Positions 24,181-36,493 are shown, counted from the first letter of the stretch. The stretch: DNA of 64,000 bases from Mauremys mutica (GCF_020497125.1 NC_059087.1:11255925-11319924); one strand, 5' to 3'. The notes: a model not told the origin generated them from the letters alone. A program made the numbers and translations.

Positions 24181-25565
24181 CTTTATACAATTACAAAATT
24201 TACATATTGAAGAGGTCATGATATTTCTTCATCTCTTCCCCCCCCCCACCCTCCAGGGGGCTTCAAAAACTCTTATGGGGTTAGGCGAGAATGAATTAGA
24301 AACTGCTTGGCATTTTCTGAATATTTCAGGCTAATTTTTTTCTAAAAGGGGGAAAAATACTTCCAGCGAACGGAGGGTTTGTTTTAACCAGAAGGAAAGC
24401 CCCAGGCTAGATAGATTACCTGAAGAGGTAATTAGGCGGTAAGAGGTAGCACTAGTGTCCCATTCCCTGGAAATATTAGGTTTAATTCTGCTACCTTTTT
24501 CACCCATGTCACTCAGTTATTTTCAGCAGGGTTTTCTCTTGATTTACAATGATAATGATGTGGGCAGACTCAGAACAGCAGGGTGTTTGTGAGTTTCTTT
24601 CCTGTCTTCTTATTTTCCTGTGCTGAGGAAGCAGAATCCCATCCATTTATACTGGGTTTATACTGGATATACTGGGCTCAGTCCTGATACCACTGCTCTG
24701 GTCCCTTTGCATTACTCTTTTGGTGCAAAGCGTACAGAAGACAGCTAGATTATCCCACCATAGGGCCCAGCTGACATAGACCTGGCACAACTTTCAATGC
24801 CATCCTGTGATGAAAGGGGCATGCTGGGGACATTCCCAAGAGGAGAGGTCGAGGCCAGAATGTGCTGTGCTCCAGCAATGCCTGGTGGATGGATGGTTCT
24901 TTGGGACCATAGCCAACTAAGTATAATTTAGAGCAGCCCTGGAGCTGCTGTAAACTGCCACCAGCCAAACTGGCCTCCAACTAGTCCAGGATTGAGAAGC
25001 CACAAATGTCTTCCTCATTCCATGCTATATTCTGCAACTACTGCAGAGACTGAGACCACTGAACCTAAAAGCCTTTGAGAGCTGAACATTTCATGCTATC
25101 CCTGTAATAAGCTTGTGAAGTCAGCAGGGCATCTTGACCACAGCATGACTGGTTGGGGAATGAGAGTTGTTCTGTTTTCATGGCAGTGGAGCTGGTTTGT
25201 ACTGACACCCCAGATCCTGCTCAGTGTATATTTCATCTTGACCATGATGCTGAAGTAACCTCTTCCACTGGGATTTTCCAAAGAATATAAAGAAGTTGGG
25301 GACACAACCCCCACTGAATTTTAATGGGATTTGGGAGCCTAATGACAGTGGGACTTTGGAAATCCTAACCCAGGCTCACTAATAAACATCACATTGTTTT
25401 TCTAATTCACCTCTGGACCCTTTTTACTAAATACAATGAAAAGTAAATCCCAAGTCAAACTCAGTCCATCTCTGGGCTGCCATCATCTCGCCATTGCATT
25501 CACTTTGTCCTTCTCATTTTATTTTGCTAGTGGATTTTGCCAATATGCTTCCCATGACCCACATG
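24181..25565. other. No recognised feature; C-run
   Basis: A C-rich run occurs at about 24239-24248. Otherwise nothing recognised. Confidence 0.3.
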
Positions 25566-25570
25566 CTGAA

Positions 25571-25698
25571 CCAGGGGTGCCGGAATAATTTGCATAGTGG
25601 GGTCCTGAGAGCCATTGAACCAAACTGTAAACCCTGGATATCATGGAAACCACTTCAAGCCAGGGTGTGTGGCAGCACCCCTAGTTCCAGCACCTATG
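25571..25698. mobile_element. Short MITE of the 'GGGGTGCTGGAA' type
   Basis: Left CCAGGGGTGCCGGAATAATT and right CCTAGTTCCAGCACCTATG are imperfect inverted ends. The interior contains GCCATTGAACCAAACTGTAA, a wording I recognise from a turtle repeat. Flanks TGCTGAAC and CACTGAAC match at 6 of 8 positions and could be the TSD. Confidence 0.6.
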
Positions 25699-25699
25699 C

Positions 25700-26235
25700 A
25701 CTGAACCCCCATTATAACAAACCTAGGGAACTCCACTGCAAATCAAGGAGCAGTTTAGGGCCCCCCCCATCATCATCTGGGTATTTAACAAAAACATCTG
25801 GCAGAGGTAGTTTATTAAACGTAATTATTTAAACCTTGAGAAGTTTCTGAGTAGCAAAGCACCACTGATCTTTTGCAAGGCAGATGACTTATCCATTACT
25901 CAACAACGACAGAAACTGGAAAGAGACCAATACCCTTCTGCTTTAGATAAAACACGCCTGCAGCGTAACAACAGAATGGTTCCTAGACTGAGGAGCAAAG
26001 GAAATCCTCTTCTGGCTAAAGTGCCTCAAGTAGCATCTTCATTCATGGCTCCTAATAAAGTCTGAACTGTTTCTTTTCCATGATTTTTTGGACACATTTT
26101 ATGACAGTGAGTTTCTTATTCCAAACCCTCAGGTTGTTTTATTGCCTTGACAGCAAAAAAATTAAATAAAACAAAAAAACCCAAACCCTATCAGTAATTA
26201 GCTTTGCTGGCGGACAACAGATCCAAGCACTAAAT
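25700..26235. other. No recognised feature
   Basis: Nothing recognised; C-run near 25761-25769 and A-runs near 26155-26180. Confidence 0.3.
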
Positions 26236-26239
26236 AGTG

Positions 26240-26460
26240 CAGGTGTGAGGAATCTAATAGTATATTACAGACTCGCCGCAGTGAGAGTCCCCAAAGAGGC
26301 ACATATCAGTGAATGGAGCCGAGTCAAATTTAGTTAAAAGAAAAGGAAAATAGAGATGCGATTAGACACAAATGCCATTTAGCCTCGCAGCAAAAGAGGC
26401 AATTTGGAAAGTTTCTTGTCAAGTGTCTACAGAAATTAGCATAAGAACATGCAAAGATAT
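26240..26460. other. Candidate conserved non-coding block
   Basis: Repeat-free AT-leaning text including CAAATTTAGTTAAAAGAAAA and GCAATTTGGAAAGTTTC. No coding evidence; conserved status is a guess. Confidence 0.25.
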
Positions 26461-27720
26461 TGCCAGATAGAACCGCTCCTTCTCCCTTCCCCAGCAGATA
26501 AAGTTGCTGTGCAAAATGATCACGACAAAACCTACCTCGCCCTTGGGGAAATTCGACTGCTTTCAGGCTTTGTTACAAGCTTGAAACTCAGCTCAGCCTC
26601 ATCAAAATGTTCCCAAAACTTTCAAAGAAGTCAAGGCCGATTTATGGGTTTGATGCTAAATCAGGTGAAACTTGGTGGCTCTGGCTGTGTTTTGCTTTGA
26701 ACCTTTGGGTTGGCATGCTACTAAACCATCCCATGTTGGTGCAGTTCTTCTGTCTAAGGGCTGTGCTCTCTCTGCTGTTACAACAGGATAGATACAGAGC
26801 AACTTCATTGGCTTTAGTGGGGTTACTCCAGATTTATCCTGCTGTAAATGAGATCAGAATCTGGCTCGACAGTCAAATGCTGCATACAGCTACAACTCCC
26901 TGTGGGGAGGACCCTCCCTTCCAATGATTAGAGTACACTGCATGCGGGTATCTGAGGATAGAGCTCTCTATTTTAGTGGCACTCAACTACAATTAATATA
27001 ATGTTTATAGACAGCTTGGCACACATGCTTTGTGCCTTTAGATACCTAGACACCAGAGCAAATTGTAAGTTCTACTACTACCAGAGGTTTGTGCCTCTCT
27101 CTCATTGGCTTGTGGTAGTATAAAACATAGCCTCTGCATTACATCTTGCACCAGGGTTGAGTTTTCGTGTATCAGCTCCAGCTCTGTCAGTGTCCTTTAA
27201 TAATCAAAGAGATCTGAAATCACACACATTACGGTGCTTTTTAGATACACATAAAAGCCAAAACTAGTTGATGAAGGCATCTAATCCATAATTCTAAATA
27301 AAGACCCCAAATTTACTTTAATCAAAAGCCTTTTTTGAGTGCCGTACTAAATAGCTGCCTACAAAGAAATGATCTTATTTTTTACCTTTAGATTAAAGGG
27401 ATCATACATGTTGGGATGGGGAAGGCAGCCTTTTATAATACCCACCAGCTCCAAATATATCAGTGAATGGTGACCACAGCTCAGCAGCCAAAGGGCATAG
27501 TTATCATCCTGTAACCAGTTTAACAAGGTGAGCCTGCATTCAAGAGGCTGAAACAAGGAAATCCCTTCACCTATGCTATGGGCAACTAGTGTGGAAATTA
27601 ATAGAACTAATGCCTGCTATGCTAAACACCTAACCATATACAGCACAGGCAACTTCTTAGCAATTTTATAAAAGGAGAGAAGGAAAATCCTATCACGCAA
27701 ATACAACAGAGGAACAAGGA
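26461..27720. other. No gene; half of a palindromic repeat near 26800-26870
   Basis: GGGGTTACTCCAGATTTATC followed by AATGAGATCAGAATCTGGC belongs to the sauropsid GATC-palindrome class. The rest is unrecognised. Confidence 0.35.
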
Positions 27721-27732
27721 TGTTGTTATAGA

Positions 27733-27958
27733 AAGGGGCGGCTCCAAGCCCCAGCACGCCAGGCGCGTGCTTGGGGCGCTCTGCCGGCACCGCGAGGGCG
27801 GCAGGCAGGCTGCTTCCAGCGGTTTGCCTGCGGAGGGTCCGCTGGTCCCGTGGCTTCGGTGGACCTCCCGCAGGGACCAGCGGGCCCTCCGCAGGCAAAC
27901 CACCGGAGGCAGCCTGCCTGGCGTGCTTGGGGCGGCAAAATCCCTAGAGCCGCCCCTG
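27733..27958. mobile_element. 226-bp hAT-like MITE, 'GGGGCGGCTC' type
   Basis: Ends AAGGGGCGGCTCCA and TAGAGCCGCCCCTG are inverted repeats. A perfect 8-bp TSD GTTATAGA lies at 27725-27732 and 27959-27966. The interior is a large palindrome around GCGGAGGGTCCGCTGGTCCC / GGGACCAGCGGGCCCTCCGC. Same family as 43388-43691. Confidence 0.9.
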
Positions 27959-27966
27959 GTTATAGA

Positions 27967-28212
27967 TAATCATCATTATTATTTGTAACCATTTGGATTT
28001 AGATAGCATCTTTTATCCAAAGATCTCAAAGCACTTTGCAAACATTTGTTAATTAAAGCTCTCCCAACCCTTTGAGGTAAAGAAGCAATGCCAAACCCAG
28101 TTTACAAATGAACTAAGCTGAGACAGGGAGGGTAAGAAAGTGACTTGCCAAATGTCTCATAGTGAGTCAGTGCAGAGCAGAGCAAACAACCCAGGAGTCC
28201 TGCCTGTTGTAA
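27967..28212 (-). mobile_element. MIR-like SINE (reverse)
   Basis: AAAGATCTCAAAGCACTTTG, then TTTGAGGTAAAGAAGCAATG, GTGACTTGCCAAATGTCTC, AGTGAGTCAGTGCAGAGCAG and CCAGGAGTCCTGCCTG follow the reverse MIR order. The MITE at 27733 inserted at its left edge. Confidence 0.65.
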
Positions 28213-28264
28213 AATATTTCTCACCTGCCAGCTATAACAAAACAAGCCAACAACAGACTTCCTC

Positions 28265-28654
28265 AACATAGTGGTTGTGGGGAACCTTGGAAAAAGAACT
28301 CTTACCAAATACCGCCCTTGAATGGAAGCAGGAAGAAAGAGAGGAAGACCGTGAATAACATGGAAACGAACAGTTCTGAACGACATCAAGCACCTCGACA
28401 TGAAATGGGAAGATTTGGAGAGAAGGGCAAGGATGGCAAATGTGGGTAGCCCAATGTGTAGCAAAGCCCGGGATGGACTAAGGTCTAAGGTAAGGGGGAA
28501 TAACATGGAAACGAACAGTTCTGAACGACATCAAGCACCTCAACATGAAATGGGAAGATTTGGAGAGAAGGGCAATTGACAGGCAAGGATGGCAAATGTG
28601 GGTAGCCCAATGTGCAGCAAAGCCCGGGATGGACTAAGGTCTAAGGTAAGGGGG
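28265..28654 (+). mobile_element. Non-LTR retrotransposon ORF2 C-terminus with internal tandem duplication
   Basis: Translating 28330-28450 gives RKRGRP, a stop, then ITWKRTVLNDIKHL and MKWEDLERRA. The second copy continues DRQGWQMWVAQCAAKPGMD and stops. This GRPRxTWRRTV...W..A...A.DR..W...V pattern is the usual C-terminal end of certain non-LTR retrotransposon polyproteins, distinct from CR1. The segment 28354-28498 is repeated as 28499-28654. The first unit lacks 11 bases between two GGCAA copies, which breaks its frame. A dead fragment. Confidence 0.75.
28354..28654 (+). repeat. Two-unit tandem duplication (145 and 156 bp)
   Basis: Units start AATAACATGGAAACGAACAG and end GTCTAAGGTAAGGGGG. 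They are nearly identical except for an 11-base gap in unit 1 and two or so substitutions (CTCGACATG/CTCAACATG, GTGTAGC/GTGCAGC), so the duplication is recent relative to the LINE decay. Confidence 0.92.
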
Positions 28655-30150
28655 ACTCTGAGAAGAGAATATTCCGCATTCGATTATTCCATTGCAAAAG
28701 GGAGAATCCACTTTTCACAGGGATACATTTTCTGTACCCAAACTGGCTCTTATTTTACATGCCTAAATGGTAACTGAGCTCTTTTGGGAAAGTGGCCCCA
28801 GGACAATAGCTACTTTTGCTATATATAAAGATAATGCGTTTAAGAGGCAGGTGTCTATACACGGTATGTACACAGGAATTCTATAGTCACTTCATCTCAG
28901 TAGCAAAATACTGGCTCACCAACTGGTTTTGCCAGTGTAATAACATCCCTGCCGTAAAACATCTTACTATCCGGTAGCTTTTAAAAGCTGCCCCGGGAGG
29001 CCAATACAAGAAGGGCGAAAGGGGCAGCATGTTGAAACTAGAAGTGTGGAGAGGGCAGGATCAAAAAGACACAGAGAAAGATTTAAGAAAAACCAGGCAC
29101 AGAAGTCGACAGCGGGTGCCAGTCGGGTAGCAGGACAGCATTACAGAAGAACAGCGGGAGGAACGAGAGGTGAAGCTGAACAAGGATGACGGATAGGGGG
29201 GAAACAGGAAAGCACTAGCTGAATGTTGGCAATGATACCATTATTAGGCTATTGAAGAGAAAAGTCCATTTCAAGCAGATGCCCACACCCACATAAGCTC
29301 TCTGGAACACCTACACACTTGTGCAGGGGCTGACAGAAACAGAGAGACGCGTCCCTGTGCACTCATCATGAACTTTATGAGAACTTTCTTCTGCAGGATT
29401 TCCACTTGAATTTAGTATCACCGCATTGTGCTCAGAATTCCAAAATGCCCATCTGTGGTGCTAAGTGGAAATGATCTAAGCAGTCATTCTGCCTCCGGAG
29501 CCGAGATCCCTTGCCCAGCTTTGTCTAAGGAGTTAATAGTGGTTAAGGTATTGAATGCTGGGCATCTCCGTGCCCATATGTTACAAACTCTCCATGTGCT
29601 GATATTCTCCCTGCTTCATACAGGTCTCCATGCAGTTGTTTTTCCACCAGCCCTGGAAAATAATCCTTGGCTTGGTAATTAGTGAGCATGTTAGCTGCCC
29701 ATTAGGGACTAGGGAAAGGATTAGTAAAATTCCTGGTTTGAATGCATAAGCTTCAGAGATCTGAACAGTGTATCTTGCCAGAGTAAGCTCCTTTAGCCAT
29801 GTGTCTGACATACAAACAATGACCTATCTGTTAAGACTGGGGCAAATAGGGTCAGGACCTTACCTGAACGATTTTAAAAGTAATTAAAAGTGTCCAGAGA
29901 GGGCACACAGGGGTACCCAGGCTTCAGTCAGCAGATCTAAGTGAACATTTTCACACACAATCTCTGCCCTTGGCAGATGTGAAGGAAAGAGCTCTAAAAT
30001 GTCTAAATCTGTACTCATCCACTAGTGTTTTGTGAAAGGGAGTACCAGGTTGTGCTGTGATTAAGGTCAATTTAGCGGGGCTGCCTCAGAAAAATAGTGA
30101 ACTCCAGCCTAATTTGTTTTTGAGATAGTCAAATATAACACATAGTAATA
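28655..30150. other. No recognised feature
   Basis: About 1.5 kb with no repeat or coding signature I can name. Confidence 0.3.
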
Positions 30151-30154
30151 ACAC

Positions 30155-31015
30155 TTTGCACTTCAGTAGGGCCTTTCATCTGAGCATCTTTACACAGCTG
30201 GGTAAGCATTGCCATTGGAGCTGGTTGGAACTTTTCTCACAGAACATTCTTCTATCAGATAGTGAGATGAGTCAAAAGTGAAATGGTCAGATGGGTAACG
30301 GACCCATGCTTGGCAGGCAGGTTTCAAACCTCCTCGGTAGCCTGCCTGAAGGACTGTCCCCGGGTCAGGGACTCCAGGTTTTCCAGGGTCCATGGCTCCA
30401 GGCAGCCTGCCATACATATCACCCAGGGCTTTCAGGCTCCCTGACATGGAGCTGGGTGTCTGGCACATTTGGAAGCCTCAGTTCTACCCAGAGCTCTCAG
30501 GGTTTAGACCCCTAGCTCTGCAGCAGGAAGTCTGGAAGTCCTGGGAGCTCTCAATTCTTCCATGCTTGTTGTTGCAGCGCTGGGAGACAGGAAGCCCTGG
30601 GAGCCCCGATTCCCACACTCCCAGCTCAGCTGCGACTCCCAAGGCTTCTAGGCTCTCTGCTCTGCATCAGCCCCAGAGGCCCTGGGAGCCACAACTGAGC
30701 AGGTGGCCTTGAAACTTGGGCTTGGGCTCCCATGTGGAATTTCATTTAGAAATTTTCAAAAAGAAACATTTTCATTATTGCAAAATGACATTTTGGGGGA
30801 ATTTCCACGTTTTGTTCTGAAATGGAACTAATGTTTTTCAAAATTTCAGCATTTCGCTGAGAATGGACATTCCGACTTTTGACCTGCTCTAATTGTTATG
30901 CCCCATCTTACTAGTGCATGGGCAACTGAAATGGTTGAAGCACAGTTGGGATTAGAACTCAGGAGTCCTAAGGTTCACTGCCATGGGTTAACTATTGGAC
31001 TATGCTGCGTCCCCT
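30155..31015 (-). mobile_element. MIR-like SINE split by an AT-rich-ended element
   Basis: The left part has GCCTTTCATCTGAGCATCTT and CACAGCTGGGTAAGCATT. The right part has TGCATGGGCAACTGAAATGG, AGTTGGGATTAGAACTCAGG and AGTCCTAAGGTTCACTGCC. Order and content match a reverse MIR-type SINE, with 30216-30891 inserted. Confidence 0.55.
30216..30891. mobile_element. 676-bp non-autonomous element, AT-rich right end, hAT-like TSD
   Basis: Ends TGGAGCTGGTTGGAAC and TTTTGACCTGCTCTA form an inverted pair. Flanking octamers ATTGCCAT (30208-30215) and ATTGTTAT (30892-30899) match at 6 of 8 positions. The interior has GGGAGCC/CCAGGGC-rich units (about 30330-30700), then the AT-rich AATTTTCAAAAAGAAACATT type sequence. 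Confidence 0.65.
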
Positions 31016-33585
31016 TCATCAATTAAGGAGAAAAGAGGGTGGATTGTGGGCTAGAGATGTGCACATTTCTTGAGGCTTGGGTTCAATTAGATCCTTCCTA
31101 CCCACCACACCCCATTTCCTTGGCCCCCTTTCCTTCAGTATATCCCTATATCTCCAACCAGCCCTAGCTTCTCCCATTGTCTCTGTGGGCTTCAACACTC
31201 TCCCACAAGCCCTGTATCTAATTTTCAGGGTGATGGATGTGGTTTCAGGACCTAGCCTCTCCAGAAGCTTCTCTGCTAAGTTACAGGCAATGGGCCAAAT
31301 CCTTAGCTGGTATTAATTGGCACAGAACAACTGAAGTCAGTGGAGCTATGCAGATTTACACTAGCTGAGGATCTGGTCATGTATGTTTATATTGCAACCA
31401 TATCAGAGCCCTGCTGTAGCTAACACAACACCTGGACAGTCCTATAGATGATAAACAAAAGACACAAAGCTTGGTAGATACATCACACCCACTATGTCCA
31501 GAAAAAGATCCTAAACTGGGTTGAGAAGACAGTAATTTATCTGCCATATTGTAACATTTTACTGCATGGTAATAAAACAGCATTAAGAGTCTTGAATCCT
31601 CATTGGCAGGATGACTTAGAGCCTGCACAGAGCACTATAAATACGACCTCTTTAAAAAGAAGGTGATAGACGCTCTTTTTACAAATCACTGTAACTGGAG
31701 AACGTGATGACTTTTAAGAGCGGGGGAGGGTGTTTTAAGAGCATGGCTCTCATCTTATGACTCTTTAATGCAAGTTCTTACTTTGGAGAGCTGTACTGTT
31801 GATTCCCTGTGCCTGATTCACCTTCACTTATAGCAGTGCAACTCCATTAACTTCACTGTGGCTACTTCTGATCTACCCCCGTGTAAGTAAGAAGAAAATT
31901 AGGCTCAGTTTGTGTTTCTGCTCATCCCGCTCACCCATTTTCTTGCTCTGTCATTTTCTCTGAGAGGGCAAGCAACCTTTAGATTTATTTTTTCCAGGAA
32001 GTACTGGAAGAATCCTCCATCATTACTGGGATGCAGTACATTGTGGGTGAGATTTTCGAAAGCACCTAAAAGAGCCAGACACCCAACTCCCATTTGGAAG
32101 TCAAGGCACTTTTGAAAATCCCATCCTGTATGGACATCTAAGTTTTCTCATAGACCATGTGATACTTAAACATGGTGATCTACCTGTCAATCTAATCTGC
32201 CTGCCTGGGCACTTACATGATCCTCAAAACCATGGTATCTGAGCATCTTCATTTGTGGGATCTATGGATTGACTTGCCTCATGCCATGTTATTGGGGGAT
32301 TTTATGTTGTTTTACTTTCTTCTGGAGGGATTGGAAATCAGACTATCATATTCCATGTGGTGGATTTCCAGCAATGATAGGGGAGATGGGAAGAGGTGAT
32401 CCTTGGTACTTTCCAAATGTATAATGTCATTATGTTAATGAGGTGACCTCATGCTTCCATGGAAATGCCTGGTCAAAAGTAAATATGACTTACTTCCCTG
32501 GAAAGAATTGGGGATGGGTTGATCTATTAGAGCTTTTTCCCCAGTTCACACACTTTCCCTCCTCAGTCTTCTAACTCTAGAAAGGCCTCCAGTTTCTGCC
32601 TTACGAACTGACACTGGGACTGAACCGCCTTTTCCACAATCTCAGAATGCAGCCACTCTCTTCAAAGAAAGAAAAGTGAGAAATCCCCAATTAAGTAACA
32701 GTAAAGAGACAATGCCTGGCTGAAAGCTCTGCAAACTAGGTCATTTCCTGCTTCTTACAACCACAAATGACCATGACCTGCCTTTCTGCATCTCACCATA
32801 AACAATTCGGATCACCTACTAATGAGACATGAAACTGTGTTTATTGTCTCTTGTGCTCTTTTTATTTGCTCCCTGCTCCACTAGTCAGTCTCTGGAAGGA
32901 ATTCCTTACCGAGACCCTAGTAGAGATGCTCATTGGGATACCCTTAAGGAGCTTGTCTTACTCTATCAGGCTCATTCCTTACTATTATTAAATAGAAATA
33001 TCAATGGACAGAGGAGGTTATTTCTCCCGGATGCATTGGACATACAGTCTCTGCCAAGTACGCACCAAGGGCCAAATTCAGTGATGCCCTGTGTGGAGGC
33101 AAATCCCTCAACATCAGTGGAAGTCTCATGCCAGCAATAAATTTGACCTGTGTACTATCATAGCTACAGCTCCACTTTCATCCTATATTCCATGTTTTTC
33201 ATGATTCTAAAGAAAACATAGCCACGATTATTGCCACATAGAGACTTCTGTGTGTGGGTGATTGCAAAAAGTCAACCAACTCTACTGAGAGCCAAGGTAA
33301 ACCCTGACCTTCTTGCAATGAGCACTGATGACTTTCAGTGAGTGTTTCAATTCATTCCAAGGGTTGCGGGGGTAAGGCAAATTCTGCTTTCAGTACACAT
33401 TTTTTGTCTTTCCTGATTAGGGATCTATTTCTGCTCCCATTAAAAATGGCATCAAGTCGGACCACACTAGTTATTCTTGTGACTTTTATTTTTTAACACT
33501 ATATTTTCATGAGCTTTGCTCTTCCCCCTCTGATCACTAGAGCTAATTGTAAAACAGAATTTCTATCCCACTTCTATGTTCATCT
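31016..33585. other. No gene; two palindromic short repeats
   Basis: About 31285-31378 (GGCCAAATCCTTAGCTGG ... CTAGCTGAGGATCTGGTC) and 32045-32130 (GAGATTTTCGAAAGCACCTA ... TTTTGAAAATCCCATCC) are members of the palindromic repeats common in turtle DNA. The remaining sequence, including a 103-codon plus-strand frame at 32829-33140, shows no recognisable domain. Confidence 0.4.
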
Positions 33586-33589
33586 TAAG

Positions 33590-34115
33590 CTGGGATGAAA
33601 AGATAAATTATCAAAATGTTTCATGGAATGAAAAGTTTAGAAACATTTTCATTCGGGAATATTGAAACTGGGTTGAGATCATAGTTATTTATTTCAATTC
33701 TTTTGATCAAAATAAATGTTTAGACACCCCTGAATTGAAGCTTTTCATTTCCATTTGTTGATTCGCAATGGAAAGTTTTGTTTCAAGATGAGCTGATGTT
33801 AATAAGATTGTGTCATGGCAGCTCAGCCACAGTGAGATACCACAGTGCATCATGGGAGATGTAGTCCAGTCAAGGACCAGAGCCTAAAGGGGAGAACTGA
33901 GGCATGAGGGACCCAGAACTGAGACTTCATGGACACTCAGATGGACACAGAGATTAATATCTAACTGACTCAAAAGGAAATGTTTCATTTTGATTTTCCC
34001 AACAGAAAATCTGCTGAAGCCAATCTTTTCCCACAGAAAATTTTTATTTAATGAAACCCCATGTTCTGACACAAAAATGTTCCATTTGAAGTATTCTGAA
34101 CATCTCCACTGATCA
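33590..34115. mobile_element. AT-rich-ended composite element
   Basis: AT-rich arms (ATCAAAATGTTTCATGGAAT at left, GAAATGTTTCATTTTGATTT at right) flank a middle containing GTGCATCATGGGAGATGTAG, a motif I recognise from the middle of turtle repeats of this type. The boundaries are not fixed by a TSD. Confidence 0.55.
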
Positions 34116-34137
34116 CTCATACTTTTTTTTTAATTGC

Positions 34138-34437
34138 AGTATCGCCAACCCCGACCATTCAAAAACCATGAGTCAGGCCCCCAAAATTACAGGATTGTCT
34201 TTAAAAAATGATGAGATTTAAATGAAAAATAATGCTTTTATTCAGCTTCTGATTTTTTGCATCTTTAGGATACTTTTACTTCATGTTTTCAAGTTTTTAT
34301 CTGCCACCATGATGGTTAAAAAATTACTTTTGAAAAAGGAAAGCTTGGAATTCTCAACCAAGCACATGTCTCCAAGAGCTGGAGATTTAATACCAACTAT
34401 AATGACACAATAAAATCGTGAGCATTGGCAACACTCC
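34138..34437. mobile_element. MITE of the 'AGTATTGCCAACCC' type
   Basis: Left AGTATCGCCAACCCCGACCA and right ATCGTGAGCATTGGCAACAC are inverted ends. The interior has CCATGAGTCAGGCCCCCAAA and A/T-rich sequence. No secure TSD. A partial relative lies at 51590-51800. Confidence 0.7.
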
Positions 34438-35395
34438 AACTGTCAAGGTCAAACTGCAGCCCCACTCACAATCATGGGCCTGATTATCTTCTCCCATTGG
34501 TTTTAAACCAGTGTCACTTCATTGATTTTCACAGAGGTGAATTTTCTCCTCTATTACTTGGTGTAAGAAAGAGGAGAAACAGATGCTAAAAGTTTAATGT
34601 TTTAAAATACTGCCTGAGTCAGGCTTTTTAAATACTTTAGTTATGGTGGGAGCAGCAAGTAATGTGTGGCACTTCACTAGAGAGAGGTAATTTTTGCCAC
34701 TAACAAGACCACACTGTGTTTTAGTGTAGGATTTATTACTCTGCAATAAGACTTTACAAAATGTCAGAGGCATTACTGTCCTTTCAGTACCACTCCGAGT
34801 GGCTGGAACAAAATTGCCTTATATTCCTTGCCTCAGAAGCAAGCTGATTATTCAAATCTGAACAGTTTGGGCCTTGTTTCTGCGGAGGTGGTTTGATAAT
34901 AAAGTAAGCAATGTTCTTGGGATGAAATTCGCTACTCCACTATCCACCCACAGCCTGAGAGATCAGAATTTGGGCAGGATAGATGCAGGCACTGGGAAAT
35001 CCATCCCCCAGCCATGGACCTGCAGGGTGACCCTTTGCTTGTGCAACTGGCATGAAGCCTACCTCATCATAGCACAGTGAGCTGCAGATAGACCCTGTGC
35101 TGCCTCTTCATCTGGACCAAACTCTCATAAGTCTTACGAGGGCCTTGTGCACCTGAGCTCATTTCACCTGTAATTCCTTCTGTTGTTATGAATGTGGCTC
35201 TGACATGCACTAGGGTTTGTAGAGCTACTTTCCTTTTCATATCTTTATCTGGTTTCAATAAGCAGAACATGCTGCTCTAGCAGTGAAGGCCCCTCAAGGA
35301 ACTTTGTTAGAAGCATCATATATTTTTGGATAAAAAAATCAGTCTGTGAGTGCTGCTCCCTGTATAAAATACTCAGTGACAGAGGACTGTCTAAG
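34438..35395. other. No recognised feature
   Basis: A weak palindrome-class fragment (TTGGTTTTAAACCAGTGTCA) near 34497; otherwise nothing. Confidence 0.3.
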
Positions 35396-35397
35396 GG

Positions 35398-35660
35398 CTA
35401 GAGTAGGAAATTGGGAGCCAGGACATCCGTGTGCCATTCCCAGCTCTGGCACCAACTTACTGTGTGACTTCCAACAAATCACCGTGGGAAGGACTGTCCA
35501 CTGGTTAGGGCACATGGCTAGGACTTGTAAGAGCTGGGTTCAATTCCCTGCTCTGACCAGGCGATCATGTGTGACCTTGGGCAAGTCACTCAGACTCTCT
35601 CTAAAATGGCACAGCCCTGCTGCATGGGAGTTTTGTGAGAATAAATACCCGGAGGTACTA
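35398..35660 (+). mobile_element. Tortoise-type SINE inserted into an older SINE/MIR
   Basis: An older fragment (GGAGCCAGGACATCCGTG, TGTGTGACTTCCAACAAATC) ends near 35481. A second head then begins, CTGTCCACTGGTTAGGGCAC, with B-box-like GGGTTCAATTCCCTGCTCTG and GTGTGACCTTGGGCAAGTCA, and the tail GTTTTGTGAGAATAAATACC. Confidence 0.75.
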
Positions 35661-36480
35661 CTGTGATGGGAAGATTTCAAAATCACTCAAGGCTGGTCTA
35701 AATCAGGAAAGAACTTGGTCCAATTTTATAAAGGGCTTTGAAGTCCCAAATGAAAGGAGCTAGTAATAAACATAACCTTGAAACAAAGACTGGAGCGGAC
35801 TAGCCTCATCTTCTCAGGAGGGTTAACTCAACCCCATCTCTACTTATTAACAAAACCAATATGGGAATAAAAGAGAAGGCAGAAAATAACGGACCCCTTA
35901 AATGTTACAATGATGGATACATTAAAAAAACAAAGAAACAGAAAACAAACAAACCCACCCACGACAACCCAGGAACAGTAAAGTAATGCTGGGCATTTTT
36001 ATTCAGCTATTTCTTTCTTACTATTTTCACTGTTCTAATACCCAGAGAACAGAAACTCTAATTAGAACCCCATGCTGAAGGCTGACCACTAATTATCTTC
36101 ATTACATGAGGTTTCTGGGTACAAGGCTAAGTCTGAAGCACAGCAGGTGTACTGAAAATACGGTCATGCATTTTCAGTGTGATACATGGAGGTTTAACTA
36201 AGCCAGCAGAAACTGGGTTTTTGCTGCCAAGGCACTGAGGTCTATGGGATGTTTGTGGAAGCCAGAAACTTCTCAGTTCTAATCACTATTTGGCCAAGGT
36301 CTGGTCACCTACACTCTGATTCTGCACAGATTTATGCATGCACATAATGTTAAGCACATAAGTAATCCTGCTGAACTTTATGGGTCTACTCACAGGTTTA
36401 AAACTAAGCACATGTGAGTCTTTGCAGGATTGGGGTCTTAATTTCTCTGTGTCTCAGTTTTCAGATAGGTAAAACTGAAC
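35661..36480. other. No gene; palindromic repeat at about 36318-36440
   Basis: GATTCTGCACAGATTTATGC ... AGTCTTTGCAGGATTGGGGT reads as a loose inverted repeat centred on TGAACTTTATGGG, a class common in this window. The rest is unrecognised. Confidence 0.4.
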
Positions 36481-36493
36481 AATAATAATAATA

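Noticed and set aside
27733..27958. CpG island/promoter
   Set aside because: The CpG richness is explained by a MITE with perfect 8-bp TSDs.
28265..28654. Real host gene exon pair with tandem exon duplication
   Set aside because: The translation matches the C-terminal pattern of non-LTR retrotransposon polyproteins and contains a stop and a frameshift.
32829..33140. 103-codon plus-strand frame with a hydrophobic leader-like start
   Set aside because: The N-terminus (MKLCLLSLVLFLFAPCS) resembles a signal peptide, but the rest matches nothing I know and part of it overlaps a palindrome-class fragment. Without transcript or homology evidence I do not call it.
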